Assembly (NCBI RefSeq): GCF_030063285.1
Contig: NZ_JASISU010000003.1
Span: forward strand, 62,001-126,000
Length of the DNA stretch: 64,000 bases
Source: Pseudarthrobacter sp. PS3-L1
GTDB taxonomy: Bacteria > Actinomycetota > Actinomycetes > Actinomycetales > Micrococcaceae
Direction of reading: 5' to 3'
Both the position numbers and the translations under genes were made by a program. Positions 8,228 through 16,448 of the stretch are shown piece by piece; position 1 is the first letter of the stretch; every line of letters starts with the position of its first letter. The notes under the pieces were generated by a model that was not told where the DNA came from, searched no databases, and was given only the letters and a program-made list of their open reading frames with translations.

Positions 8228-9142
8228 TCAGTCGACGCCCTCTACGATATTGATGAGGTCCTCACCGGCCACGTACCGGCGCACCTGAGCGTTGACCAGC
8301 GCGAAGGCACGCGCACCGGACTTCGCGATGGAGCCGGCCGCGTGCGGGGTGATAATCAGGTTCGGCGCCTCCCACAGCGGGTGGCCAGCGGGTAGCGGCT
8401 CCGGCTCCATCACATCCAGCGCGGCGTACAGCCGACCGGCCGTCAGCTCCGCAAGAAGCGCTGCGGTGTCGACGACCTTGCCGCGGGCGACGTTGACCAG
8501 CAGGGCGCCGTCGGGCATCCGGGATAGGAACTCGGCATCCACGAGGCCGGTTGTCTCCGGGGTAAGCGGAACAGTCAGCACCACCACGTCAGCTTCTGGC
8601 AGTAGGCTCGGCAGCTCCGAGGTGGCGTGGATGCCGTCCCGTGCCGTGTGCGCCACGAGTACCGGCTCGGCGTCGAAGCCCCGCAGCCGGCGGGCGGTCT
8701 GCTCTCCGAGATCACCGGCTCCGATGATCAGGACCCGCTTGTCGCGCAGATCGTCAGCCTCCACCGGGTCCCACCTGCCCTGTCGCTGCGCTTCACCAAA
8801 ATGAGGCAGGCGACGAAGCGTGGCCAAGATGACCGTCAAAACGAGCTCGGCGACCGCCGAGCCGTGAACACCGCGTGCTGTACACAGTAAAACCCCGTCC
8901 GGAACGTGGCCGAGGATGTCCTCCACGCCGGCGCTCGTCAGCTGGGTGACCTTGAGCTTCGGCATGGCGGCAAACTTTTCGGCGAGATTGGTGGAGTCCT
9001 CGACCTGCGGCACCCAGAAGACGGTATCCGCCAGGTTTTCGGGCTTCTTGTCCTCCCCGTCCCAGACGATCACCTCGACGCCGTCGGGAAGGGCTCCGAG
9101 GAGTTTTCGGGCGTTTGAATCGGGGACGCATACGACAGTCAT
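8228..9142 (-). CDS. D-isomer-specific 2-hydroxyacid dehydrogenase
   Basis: A 304-residue NAD(P)-dependent dehydrogenase that interconverts 2-hydroxyacids and 2-oxoacids. The Rossmann motif is GAGDLGEQTARRL; the catalytic residues appear as Arg in VNVARGKVVD, Glu in DVMEPEPLP and His in ITPHAAGS. The ATG at 9142 with GGAG close upstream is chosen; an in-frame ATG at 9175 would add 11 residues with a weaker site. It is convergent with the glycosyltransferases (4-base gap) and divergent from the flavoprotein gene. Substrate unknown. Confidence 0.85.
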   Translation of the reverse strand: MTVVCVPDSNARKLLGALPDGVEVIVWDGEDKKPENLADTVFWVPQVEDSTNLAEKFAAMPKLKVTQLTSAGVEDILGHVPDGVLLCTARGVHGSAVAELVLTVILATLRRLPHFGEAQRQGRWDPVEADDLRDKRVLIIGAGDLGEQTARRLRGFDAEPVLVAHTARDGIHATSELPSLLPEADVVVLTVPLTPETTGLVDAEFLSRMPDGALLVNVARGKVVDTAALLAELTAGRLYAALDVMEPEPLPAGHPLWEAPNLIITPHAAGSIAKSGARAFALVNAQVRRYVAGEDLINIVEGVD

Positions 9143-9311
9143 CGCTCCAGTGTAATCAACGCCGTGACCTGGCATCCGCTATGGTGTTCTTAAGACTTCT
9201 ACAGAAGTACGAAGTTCATCCACGGCGCTGAAAATCACCAGCGTTGGTGGACCGGCTCCGCACATCAATGCGGCTCCGAAGGTAGACCCGAACTTCCACA
9301 GGAGACGTGCC

Positions 9312-10694
9312 ATGGCTATCACGAAACTCGCTTACCCTCACCAAGAGCCGGAACTCACCGGTGAGGACATTCGGCTCCGCAACTGGGCCAAAAACTCTCG
9401 GCTGGGCCCACCCGGCTCGGTTGTCGCTCCGGCCACTGAGGCGGAGCTGTGCGACTTCCTGTCCACCAGCGACGGCCGGGTTCGGATGATCGGAAGCCGG
9501 ATGTCACCCGGCAGAATGATTCAGGTCGCTGACGGGAGCGGTACGCTGCTGGACCTGAGTAAGCTCAGCGGCTTGATCTCCAGCACCGAGGACACCGCGA
9601 CCTTTGCTGGTTCGACCCCCTTGGCCGACGTATATGCGTTTCTCTCGGCGCGAGGACAGATGCTGGATGCCTCCCCCGGAGTCATTGCTGAGCAGACACT
9701 GGCCGGCGCCCTGTCTACCGGGACCCATGGCCAAGGCTTGCGGCAGAGCTCCATCGCCAGCGCTGCACTGTCGATCCGGATGGTGTTGGCGGACGGCACC
9801 CTCGCCGAATTTGATCGTGACCACCCGGACTTCCCCGCCGTCCAGCTCAGCCTCGGTTCACTCGGCGTCATCACGGCTGTGACCTTGCAGGCGCGGGAGT
9901 CCATGATCTACACCTGCGTCAAAAAGGCCGTCGACGCCGACAACTTAGAATCGGACCTGAAGGCCTGGAACGAAGAAAATGTCCTGGTCAAGGCATGGTG
10001 GTTTCCCCAGGAAAATCAGGTCCAGGTCTGGACCGCCAACGAGGCGACCGACGACGAGGTTTCGCGGTACCGGGCTGGCGGTAGTGAGTTGGTGAAGTAT
10101 GAGACCACCAATGCAACGATGAACAACACCGTGGAATCCACGCTTCGCCAGCTTCGCGATGACTCCAGGGGGCTAGCCGACGACGGCAAGCCGCTGCAGA
10201 CTGTGGCGCGTTTCCGGGACTTCACCGACGTCACCGGTGATGTCTATCAGGTGTTTTGTCGGGGAATCGCCACCCCACAGATCAACGTCGAGATTGCCAT
10301 CCCACTGGACAGGGCCGGTGCGGTGGTCAGGAAGATCAAGGAATGGCACACGCGGACGCGTCCCCGGATGCACTACCCGGTGATCCTGCGCTGCACGGGC
10401 CCGTCTGACGGTTGGCTAAGTCCATCCCACGGCCAGAACACCTGCTACTTCGGTTTCGTGGTCTACTACGCTGCCGATGGCTCGCTGTCCGAAGAGGGCG
10501 ACAGTTTCCTCCGGGCGGTGGAACGGGCCCTGGCCGAGGAGGGCGGACGCCCTCACTGGGGCAAGTACTTCGATGAGTCCCTGTACAACTGGCCGGAACT
10601 CTACCCGCAGTGGGAAGCCTTCCGGCGGGTGCGCGAGGCACTCGACCCCCAGCACCGATTCGCAAACGCGTTCACTGCGGCCCTACTCGACTGA
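9312..10694 (+). CDS. FAD-binding oxidoreductase, D-arabinono-1,4-lactone oxidase-like
   Basis: The ATG at 9312 follows AGGAGACGTGCC. The 460-residue product has the VAO/PCMH FAD domain (about residues 30-205, with GALSTGTHGQG as the phosphate-binding motif) and an aldonolactone-oxidase C-terminal domain (HWGKYFDESLYNWPELYPQW and LDPQHRFANAF). Family members oxidise aldono-lactones or sugars with oxygen. The usual covalent-flavin motif GSGHS reads GSRMS here, with Met64 at the His position, so flavin is probably non-covalent. The neighbouring GT8 gene starts 33 bases downstream, suggesting a shared transcript. Confidence 0.85.
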   Translation: MAITKLAYPHQEPELTGEDIRLRNWAKNSRLGPPGSVVAPATEAELCDFLSTSDGRVRMIGSRMSPGRMIQVADGSGTLLDLSKLSGLISSTEDTATFAGSTPLADVYAFLSARGQMLDASPGVIAEQTLAGALSTGTHGQGLRQSSIASAALSIRMVLADGTLAEFDRDHPDFPAVQLSLGSLGVITAVTLQARESMIYTCVKKAVDADNLESDLKAWNEENVLVKAWWFPQENQVQVWTANEATDDEVSRYRAGGSELVKYETTNATMNNTVESTLRQLRDDSRGLADDGKPLQTVARFRDFTDVTGDVYQVFCRGIATPQINVEIAIPLDRAGAVVRKIKEWHTRTRPRMHYPVILRCTGPSDGWLSPSHGQNTCYFGFVVYYAADGSLSEEGDSFLRAVERALAEEGGRPHWGKYFDESLYNWPELYPQWEAFRRVREALDPQHRFANAFTAALLD

Positions 10695-10727
10695 CTCGAC
10701 CCACACACTAGGACAGGAGCACCGCCG

Positions 10728-11570
10728 ATGAATGCCTGGGTTACTTTGCTGACGCAACCCAACTACCTGGTAGGGGTCAGGACGCTACGGGCCTCGCTCG
10801 CGGATTCCGGCAGTAAGGCCCCCCTCGTCGTCATGGTGACGGACGGGATCGACGAGGAGACCCGGGGCCTCCTCCGGAACGATGGATGCATCGTGCGCGA
10901 AGTCGCGCCGCTGCGTCCAGCGGGCGGATCAGCGCACAGTTACGCCAACTCCCGCTTTGCGGAGGTTTGGACAAAGCTGGCTGTCTGGGGCCTCACCGAT
11001 TTCGAGCGCGTTGTGTTCTTGGACGCCGACATGCTCGTGACCCAGAACATGGATGAGCTGTTCTCGCTCGAACTGGCCGAAGGGACCATCGCCGCCTGCC
11101 ACGCATGCCGTTGCAACCCCAACCGGATCCCGAGCTATCCGCAGAGTTGGACGCCCGACAACTGCTTCTACACCCACTGCCGAGGTCGAGACCATGTCAC
11201 GGAACCGGGTGCAACCGACAACTACCTGAACGGCGGCTTCCTCGTGTTGTCGCCTGACCAGGCGGTTCTCGCCGACATGGTGGGACAGCTATCGGCCGTG
11301 GACGACCTGTCGAGCTATCCATTCGCCGAACAGGACTTCCTCAACGAGTACTATCGCGACCGCTGGCTTCCGTTGCCCTACGTATACAACGCGCTGAAGA
11401 CCCTCCCACACCAGCACCCCTCCGTCTGGGATTCGGCGTCGGTGAAAAACATCCATTACATCATCGACAAGCCGTGGGAGAAGCCACTCGACTCCGCCGA
11501 CAGGTACTTCGAGGTAAACCGGCTCTGGTGGAAGATGGCCGACACCCTGAGCGAACCCGTCCACTCCTGA
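10728..11570 (+). CDS. Glycosyltransferase family 8 (glycogenin/galactinol synthase-like)
   Basis: An AGGAG 8 bases before the ATG supports this start. The 280-residue protein shows the GT8 hallmarks: AWVTLLTQPNYLVGVRTL at the N-terminus, the metal-binding DxD in FLDADMLV, NGGFLVLSPDQ, FAEQDFLNEYY and a terminal HYIIDKPW. These retaining enzymes use UDP-glucose or UDP-galactose. Being cytosolic and next to an aldonolactone-oxidase-like gene, it may act on a small polyol, sugar acid or priming protein; that is inference. A repeated inverted-repeat element follows it. Confidence 0.88.
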   Translation: MNAWVTLLTQPNYLVGVRTLRASLADSGSKAPLVVMVTDGIDEETRGLLRNDGCIVREVAPLRPAGGSAHSYANSRFAEVWTKLAVWGLTDFERVVFLDADMLVTQNMDELFSLELAEGTIAACHACRCNPNRIPSYPQSWTPDNCFYTHCRGRDHVTEPGATDNYLNGGFLVLSPDQAVLADMVGQLSAVDDLSSYPFAEQDFLNEYYRDRWLPLPYVYNALKTLPHQHPSVWDSASVKNIHYIIDKPWEKPLDSADRYFEVNRLWWKMADTLSEPVHS

Positions 11571-11627
11571 CCCGCCGGTCCAAGGACAGGACGTTAGCTC
11601 CCGGGGCAGAATGGTGAGAGCTGTCCG

Positions 11628-11678
11628 CCTTGAATGCCGTCACCGCGTCCGGTGACGGCATCCGCGGTGACGGCAAGG
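11628..11678 (+). repeat. Inverted repeat with a third arm (alternative hairpins) after the GT8 gene
   Basis: TGCCGTCACCG (11635-11645) pairs perfectly with CGGTGACGGCA (11650-11660) around a 4-base loop. A second CGGTGACGGCA at 11665-11675 can pair with the same left arm, and CCTT/AAGG extends that longer hairpin. A further exact CGGTGACGGCA lies at 11849-11859 inside the next gene. There is no T-run, so this is either an unusual terminator, a protein binding site or an alternative-structure element. Confidence 0.75.
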
Positions 11679-11816
11679 ATAAACGGCTGGCGGGACTGCC
11701 GGGGCTGTGTACGATTAGCGCTTAGTAGCCTGCAACGAACATCCTCCGATAAGCCAGCGCCGGATTAACGGCTGGGTCCAGCTTGATGTTCGCCAGCCAG
11801 ATTCCATGGGGGAAAT

Positions 11817-13853
11817 ATGAGCGTTGTGGTGTGTAGTACCGATGACGGCGGTGACGGCATGCGTGGTTCTGCAGACATCCTTGAGGCAGCACGCGCTGCG
11901 ACATTTGACTACTCCCTGATCACCGACGCCAGGCAAGCCATCACCCATGTGTCTGCCTCGTTCGTCGCGATGACCGGATATGAGCCAGGGGATCTTTTCG
12001 GAAAGAACTGCCGAGTCCTGCAGGGCCCCGGTACAGATGCGGGGACCAGACGGCAGATAAGGGAACTCCTGGGCTCGGGGCAGGTATTCGACGGGAAGAT
12101 CCTTAACTACCGTAAAGACGGCTCCGCATTCTGGACGGCCCTAAAAATCATCCCAATGCGCGAGGGACAGGGTACCGAGGTCACTCACTACGTGAGCGTT
12201 CAACGCGACATCACGAACGATGTGGCTTTGCTTAAACACTTACAGGCCCAAGCCATGCGCGATCATGTTACTGGCCTACCGAATCGGGCCGCAGCCGAGC
12301 AGGCTCTCGAAAATGCGGTAGAACGCTTCCCGGAACAGGATATGACGGTTGCGGTAGGTCTCATCGATTTGGACGACTTCCGGGACGTCAACAACACATT
12401 CGGTCATGCGGCAGGGGATTCAGTCCTCCAGCAGTGGGCAAGCCGTGTCACGGCAGGCTTACGCGATGGGGACTTACTGGCAAGGATGGGCGGGGATGAA
12501 TTCCTCCTCATCCTAGGAAATGTCTCTTTCGCCACATCGGATGAAGACCTCCCGGGAATTATGGACCGCATTCATGAGGCAGTAGAGGAACCCTTCACTG
12601 TTCAAGGGCACCAGGTGCACCTTGGCATGTCGATGGGTGTTGCGTTGATTCCCCGGGAGGGCACGGACAGCCAGATAATCCTGCACAGCGCTGATGAAGC
12701 TCTCTATACTGCCAAAAAACGGCGCGCCCAAGCTATGCCGTGGTGGCAATCCGCCGTCGATCCGCTCCCTGTTCACGCCCAAACCACGGCAGAAATCCCT
12801 CGAAGTCCGCAGATGTACAGGAGCGCCCTCCGAAACGGCAACGTCCTGGTCCACTTCCAACCCATCATCGATCTCCGCGAAGGCTCGGTGGTTCTCTTCG
12901 AAGCCCTGGCCCGACTTCACCTACCTGGGGAGCGGATTGCTTTCCCCGATGAGTTCCTGCCACATCTCACCGCCGAAGATCTACGCATCCTTTTCGACGA
13001 TGTCCTCAACCAAGCACTAGGGCTTATCGCCGGCTGGGATAGGGAAGGCGTGCGTCCTAACGTGGCAGTGAACCTGCCTCCAGAGATCCTGAACGACAGC
13101 ACACTACCGGCAATGGTGGAGCGAACGCTCCGCGCTTATCACATTGAACCTGGTGGCCTAGGACTGGAACTCCTGGAATCCCAGACCATGGAACTGGAAA
13201 AACAGCGAGCCGCGCTTCAGGACTTCGCCGGATACGGAATCCGGTTAGCCATGGATGACCTCGGCTCCGGGTACAGCAGCCTCCAACGGCTGTCCTCGTT
13301 CCCCTTCACTGCAATCAAACTCGACCGTGGGCTCTTCCTACACGCTTATGACCGGCCTCTGGAATCACTGAGTATCATGACCACCCTCATTCAAATGGGC
13401 AGGGACCTCGGGATGACTGTAGTGGTTGAAGGCCTCGAGGACGAAAGCCTCACTGAAGTGGCCACCGTCCTGGGGGCGCCGCTGGGCCAGGGCTATTTTT
13501 TCTCAAAGCCCATGCCGGGCGAAGACTGCGGGCCATGGGTGGATTCCTTCGAACCCTACCTGCATACGTCTCACCTTCGAACGCCACTCGGCGCATTGGC
13601 CTATCACTGGCAATTTGCCCGGCTGGCTGCCCCGCATGTCCTGGACCTTGAACGCTGCCCGCTCACCCGCTTCATCCACGAAATCAGCACCAACCCTGGA
13701 TTCACCTCAGGTTCAGACGTTGAGTCATGGCATGCCCTCCACCACATGCAAGAAGCAACGAACCCCGCCTCCAGCGGGCTTCTCACAGACTGGCTCACGC
13801 AACTCATCAAGTCACCGGAATCCCCAGGTACGTCCGAGACCAGCACAAGCTGA
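11817..13853 (+). CDS. LOV (blue-light PAS)-GGDEF-EAL cyclic-di-GMP protein with C-terminal CZB-like tail
   Basis: A 678-residue cytosolic protein. Residues about 25-135 form a PAS domain carrying the LOV flavin-adduct motif GKNCRVLQGP (Cys65), so it should bind FMN and sense blue light. The GGDEF domain (about 150-305) keeps GGDEF at 225-229 and the inhibitory RxxD site (RDGD, 216-219), so cyclase activity is likely. The EAL domain (about 330-580) keeps EAL (362-364), N419, E451, DD (480-481), K501 and E538, so phosphodiesterase activity is also likely. The last 100 residues contain His597, Cys614, and H-x-x-H-H at 639-643, recalling the zinc-binding CZB pattern. The start at ATG 11817 has GGGGGA upstream. 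Confidence 0.9.
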   Translation: MSVVVCSTDDGGDGMRGSADILEAARAATFDYSLITDARQAITHVSASFVAMTGYEPGDLFGKNCRVLQGPGTDAGTRRQIRELLGSGQVFDGKILNYRKDGSAFWTALKIIPMREGQGTEVTHYVSVQRDITNDVALLKHLQAQAMRDHVTGLPNRAAAEQALENAVERFPEQDMTVAVGLIDLDDFRDVNNTFGHAAGDSVLQQWASRVTAGLRDGDLLARMGGDEFLLILGNVSFATSDEDLPGIMDRIHEAVEEPFTVQGHQVHLGMSMGVALIPREGTDSQIILHSADEALYTAKKRRAQAMPWWQSAVDPLPVHAQTTAEIPRSPQMYRSALRNGNVLVHFQPIIDLREGSVVLFEALARLHLPGERIAFPDEFLPHLTAEDLRILFDDVLNQALGLIAGWDREGVRPNVAVNLPPEILNDSTLPAMVERTLRAYHIEPGGLGLELLESQTMELEKQRAALQDFAGYGIRLAMDDLGSGYSSLQRLSSFPFTAIKLDRGLFLHAYDRPLESLSIMTTLIQMGRDLGMTVVVEGLEDESLTEVATVLGAPLGQGYFFSKPMPGEDCGPWVDSFEPYLHTSHLRTPLGALAYHWQFARLAAPHVLDLERCPLTRFIHEISTNPGFTSGSDVESWHALHHMQEATNPASSGLLTDWLTQLIKSPESPGTSETSTS

Positions 13854-14301
13854 GGCACAGAATGCGACCTGAAGCGGTCTACTCAATCCTGGGCAGTCCC
13901 GTCAGGTGACACTTTGCGAGCATCATTAAATACGGAAACTTGGACGGTTGCGATAAGCCCCGGCAGAAGTCCTCGCCGCGACTCCCTCGAACCACACAAA
14001 TCGAGCCAGTGTTGTCCTCACCAGGGACTGCCCCGGCTTCGAGAACTGCCCCCGGTCTTGTTGACTCCTAGAACTAGCGAACTGAGGCTCGTGGGAGGCT
14101 GTTGACCATGCCCGCGACTTATGGAGCGGAGTTCCTCCAGGATGTCATAAAGAAAGGCCCTGAAGTTGCGTTGGTGGGTGGGAATTCGGTGGGTGGGAAT
14201 GGGTACAGCTGCCCATGTCAATGCGTCGTCTTCGTCCGTAGACTCGGCAAAGAGCGCACCCTGAGCTTGAATACCTCTCAACTTTAATAAAAGGAGTAAG
14301 C
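13854..14301 (+). other. Intergenic region with a G-rich direct repeat
   Basis: No supported gene is present; small frames on both strands lack ribosome binding sites. A 13-bp direct repeat, GGTGGGTGGGAAT, occurs at 14173-14185 and 14188-14200 and is followed by GGG, giving five G-triplets within 31 bases, a possible G-quadruplex about 100 bases before the next gene. The segment probably carries the promoter of the small secreted protein. Confidence 0.5.
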
Positions 14302-14553
14302 ATGAAAACTTTTCATTCGCGCCAGCGTTACTCGGCTATCACTTTGGCATGCGGTCTTCTCTTGGGCATAGGCGTCGCTATCGCCCCGGCAGCATCGGCG
14401 ACACCTGCCGGCTTTACTGCGTGGCCGCGAGTTTCCTATGAAGCCTGCGCCTACTGGAAGAACCAATATGCGCAGAAAGGCTATTTGACTACCTCCTGCC
14501 ATTCGTTCGTGGGCAACACCTGGAGCTTTGACTACAAACGCGAGTTCCACTAA
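14302..14553 (+). CDS. Small secreted protein with two cysteines
   Basis: AAAAGGAG 5 bases before the ATG gives a strong ribosome binding site. The 83-residue precursor has a signal peptide (LACGLLLGIGVAIAPAASA), leaving a mature chain of about 50 residues rich in aromatic residues, with two cysteines (YEACAYWKN and TTSCHSF) that can form one disulfide. I do not recognise the family. A hairpin immediately follows, so it is probably a single-gene transcript. Confidence 0.75.
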   Translation: MKTFHSRQRYSAITLACGLLLGIGVAIAPAASATPAGFTAWPRVSYEACAYWKNQYAQKGYLTTSCHSFVGNTWSFDYKREFH

Positions 14554-14583
14554 TCCGGCCACTGATCCCTGACCGGGGGGCAG

Positions 14584-14622
14584 TTCGAGGCGCTTCTGGT
14601 AACTAACGAGAAGCGTCTCGAA
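14584..14622 (+). terminator. Hairpin downstream of the small secreted protein
   Basis: TTCGAGGCGCTTCT (14584-14597) pairs with AGAAGCGTCTCGAA (14609-14622) with one G-T position and an 11-base loop. The 14-pair stem suits a terminator but there is no T-run; it sits 15 bases before the DUF1272 start and could instead modulate that gene. Confidence 0.55.
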
Positions 14623-14636
14623 GATAGAGTTGAGAA

Positions 14637-14888
14637 ATGCTTGAGATCCGCCCAAATTGCGAATGTTGCGACCGGGACATTTCCCCATCCGACGAGGCAT
14701 ACATCTGCACATTCGAGTGCACATGGTGCCCGGCTTGCGTCAGATTGTTTCCTCATGGTTCCTGCCCAAACTGCGGCGGAGACCTTCAACGACGCCCCAC
14801 GAGGCCTGCTGGTGCCCTGGTCAACAACCCGGCCAGCCCTACCCGGGTTGTGTCCCCTAGTTGCCTTCAAAAGACCACCGCTAACTAG
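14637..14888 (+). CDS. DUF1272 domain protein (Cys-rich zinc-binding)
   Basis: The 83-residue protein begins MLEIRPNCECCDRDISP and continues with ICTFECTWCPACV and CPNCGGDLQRRP, matching the short DUF1272 family almost throughout its first 55 residues. Paired cysteines form two treble-clef-like knuckles expected to hold zinc. The biochemical role of DUF1272 is not established. The tail after residue 55 is not conserved as far as I can tell. Confidence 0.88.
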   Translation: MLEIRPNCECCDRDISPSDEAYICTFECTWCPACVRLFPHGSCPNCGGDLQRRPTRPAGALVNNPASPTRVVSPSCLQKTTAN

Positions 14889-15187
14889 CAGGCGATCCAC
14901 CCCATACGTGGCCGTTTCGAGCTTGGTGCTAGTGAGCGCTGACGACTGTCACCGCTGTTGAGGTTTTAATGGGCCGATGGTGATGGGACGCTTTGTGCTG
15001 CGTGGGCCCCCCATCCGGGGAACCTAAAGCTTCAACTGCGCCACCGATGGCGTTGACGTCGCACGCAGCCCAGACCCTGAAGAGAGCTGGCTCTTCGCCA
15101 CGTCAACGCGGGCCTGTCTGAGAAACCTCGCCGCAGGGGTCGGCCACCTGGTTCATTTCGCACAGGAGAAGTTAGCGGATGTGTTGA
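14889..15187. other. Intergenic region before the epoxide hydrolase stop
   Basis: Nothing I can support as a gene or RNA lies here. It separates the plus-strand DUF1272 gene from the 3' end of the minus-strand hydrolase, so terminators are expected, but no canonical hairpin with a T-run was seen. Confidence 0.4.
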
Positions 15188-16318
15188 TCAGAGAGTTTGC
15201 AAAAACGCGTTGATGTCGGCGGCCAGCAGCTCAGGTTCCTCGTGTGGAGCGAAATGTCCGCCCCGGGGCATCGTCGTGTACTGGGTGACGTTGTAGGACC
15301 GCTCTGCCCAGCTTCGGGGTGGCTGCGCAAGATCTCGGGGAAAGACAGCGACCGCCGTCGGGACTGCAACCTGATGGACCCGGGCTGTATAGCCAGCCGC
15401 GAACTCGTAGTAGGGACGAAACGATGTGGCGATGGAATTCGTGAACCAGTAGACCGAGGCGAGCGTAAGAAGATAGTCGTCGCTGAATCGCGTTGAGACG
15501 TCCCCTGCGCAGTCGCTCCATGCCCTGTGTTTTTCGAGGATCCACGAAAGTAACCCTGCTGGCGAGTCCGATAAAGCAGGGGCCAAAGTCAAGGGACGAG
15601 TTTGTTGTTGGTGTTGATAAGCACCTTCTGCTGCTGTCCAGGCGTCCACGCGTTGCAGGTGTTCTTGTTCCTCATCGCTGATCGTCGCTTGATCAAGGTC
15701 CGCCGGGCCAGCAACGGCCAGGAGATGAATTCCCGCAACGGCTTCGGGGTGGGCCTCTGCGAGGCGTGAGGTAATTCCGGCCCCCAGGTCCCCGCCGTGT
15801 GCCGCATAGCGTTCGAAGCCAAGGTGATCTTTCATGAGTCGGTGCCAGAGTTCGTGCGTCTGCTCGTGCAGGGATGGTCGCTGTGGGGAGAATGGCAGCC
15901 CTGGAATTGCCGGAACAATCACCGTCACAGCGGTTTCTGGCCTTCCACCGGAGAGCGACGGCGTCGCCAGCCGCTGGGCAAGAGTCACCAGCTCAAGCAC
16001 CGTGCTTGGCCACCCATTGGTAAGTACTATCGGGATGCCGCCCGGTGCTTCCGCATCAAATCTAAGATATGACACGGTGGTTCCATCAATAGTGGCGCTG
16101 TTCCACGGCAACGCACGGATCCAGCGGTCCTGAGCCGCCCAGTCGAAGCCGTCAGCCCAGTAGGCGACCAACCTCCGCAGCTCCGCCTGATCGGTGCCGG
16201 CTTCCCACCCTGTAGACGGCCAGCTGAGGGGCCACCTCGTGTCCCTGAGCCGACGACGCAAGTCATCAACGTCTGTGTCTGTCACGTGCAAACCAAAAAC
16301 GTCAGGCACAACACTCAT
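15188..16318 (-). CDS. Epoxide hydrolase family protein (alpha/beta-hydrolase)
   Basis: Starting at ATG 16318 gives 376 residues, the usual size for the microsomal-type bacterial epoxide hydrolases; the longer open frame adds a tail unlike the family. Residues about 5-95 are the epoxide hydrolase N-terminal domain. The nucleophile is Asp177 in AAHGGDLGAG, and the catalytic His lies in PRGGHFAPHEEPE near the C-terminus. The oxyanion motif, usually HGWPGS, reads NGWPS, with Asn replacing His. It would open epoxides to diols in the cytosol. It is a single minus-strand gene. Confidence 0.85.
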   Translation of the reverse strand: MSVVPDVFGLHVTDTDVDDLRRRLRDTRWPLSWPSTGWEAGTDQAELRRLVAYWADGFDWAAQDRWIRALPWNSATIDGTTVSYLRFDAEAPGGIPIVLTNGWPSTVLELVTLAQRLATPSLSGGRPETAVTVIVPAIPGLPFSPQRPSLHEQTHELWHRLMKDHLGFERYAAHGGDLGAGITSRLAEAHPEAVAGIHLLAVAGPADLDQATISDEEQEHLQRVDAWTAAEGAYQHQQQTRPLTLAPALSDSPAGLLSWILEKHRAWSDCAGDVSTRFSDDYLLTLASVYWFTNSIATSFRPYYEFAAGYTARVHQVAVPTAVAVFPRDLAQPPRSWAERSYNVTQYTTMPRGGHFAPHEEPELLAADINAFLQTL

Positions 16319-16448
16319 TTCGCATTTGACAGATGACCCACGGATTAGCAGGTCAGGTGAGTGGCACTCTAGCCTACGATCCGCCACCGGAATGGAGTAG
16401 GTTCGTTCCCGCTTGTGATCGGCCCGTAACCGTTGTTAGCTGGCCCCT

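Noticed and set aside
14018-14281. Minus-strand frame in the gap before the small secreted protein
   Set aside because: It starts with TTG without a ribosome binding site and has no recognisable feature; the opposite-strand frame there is equally weak.
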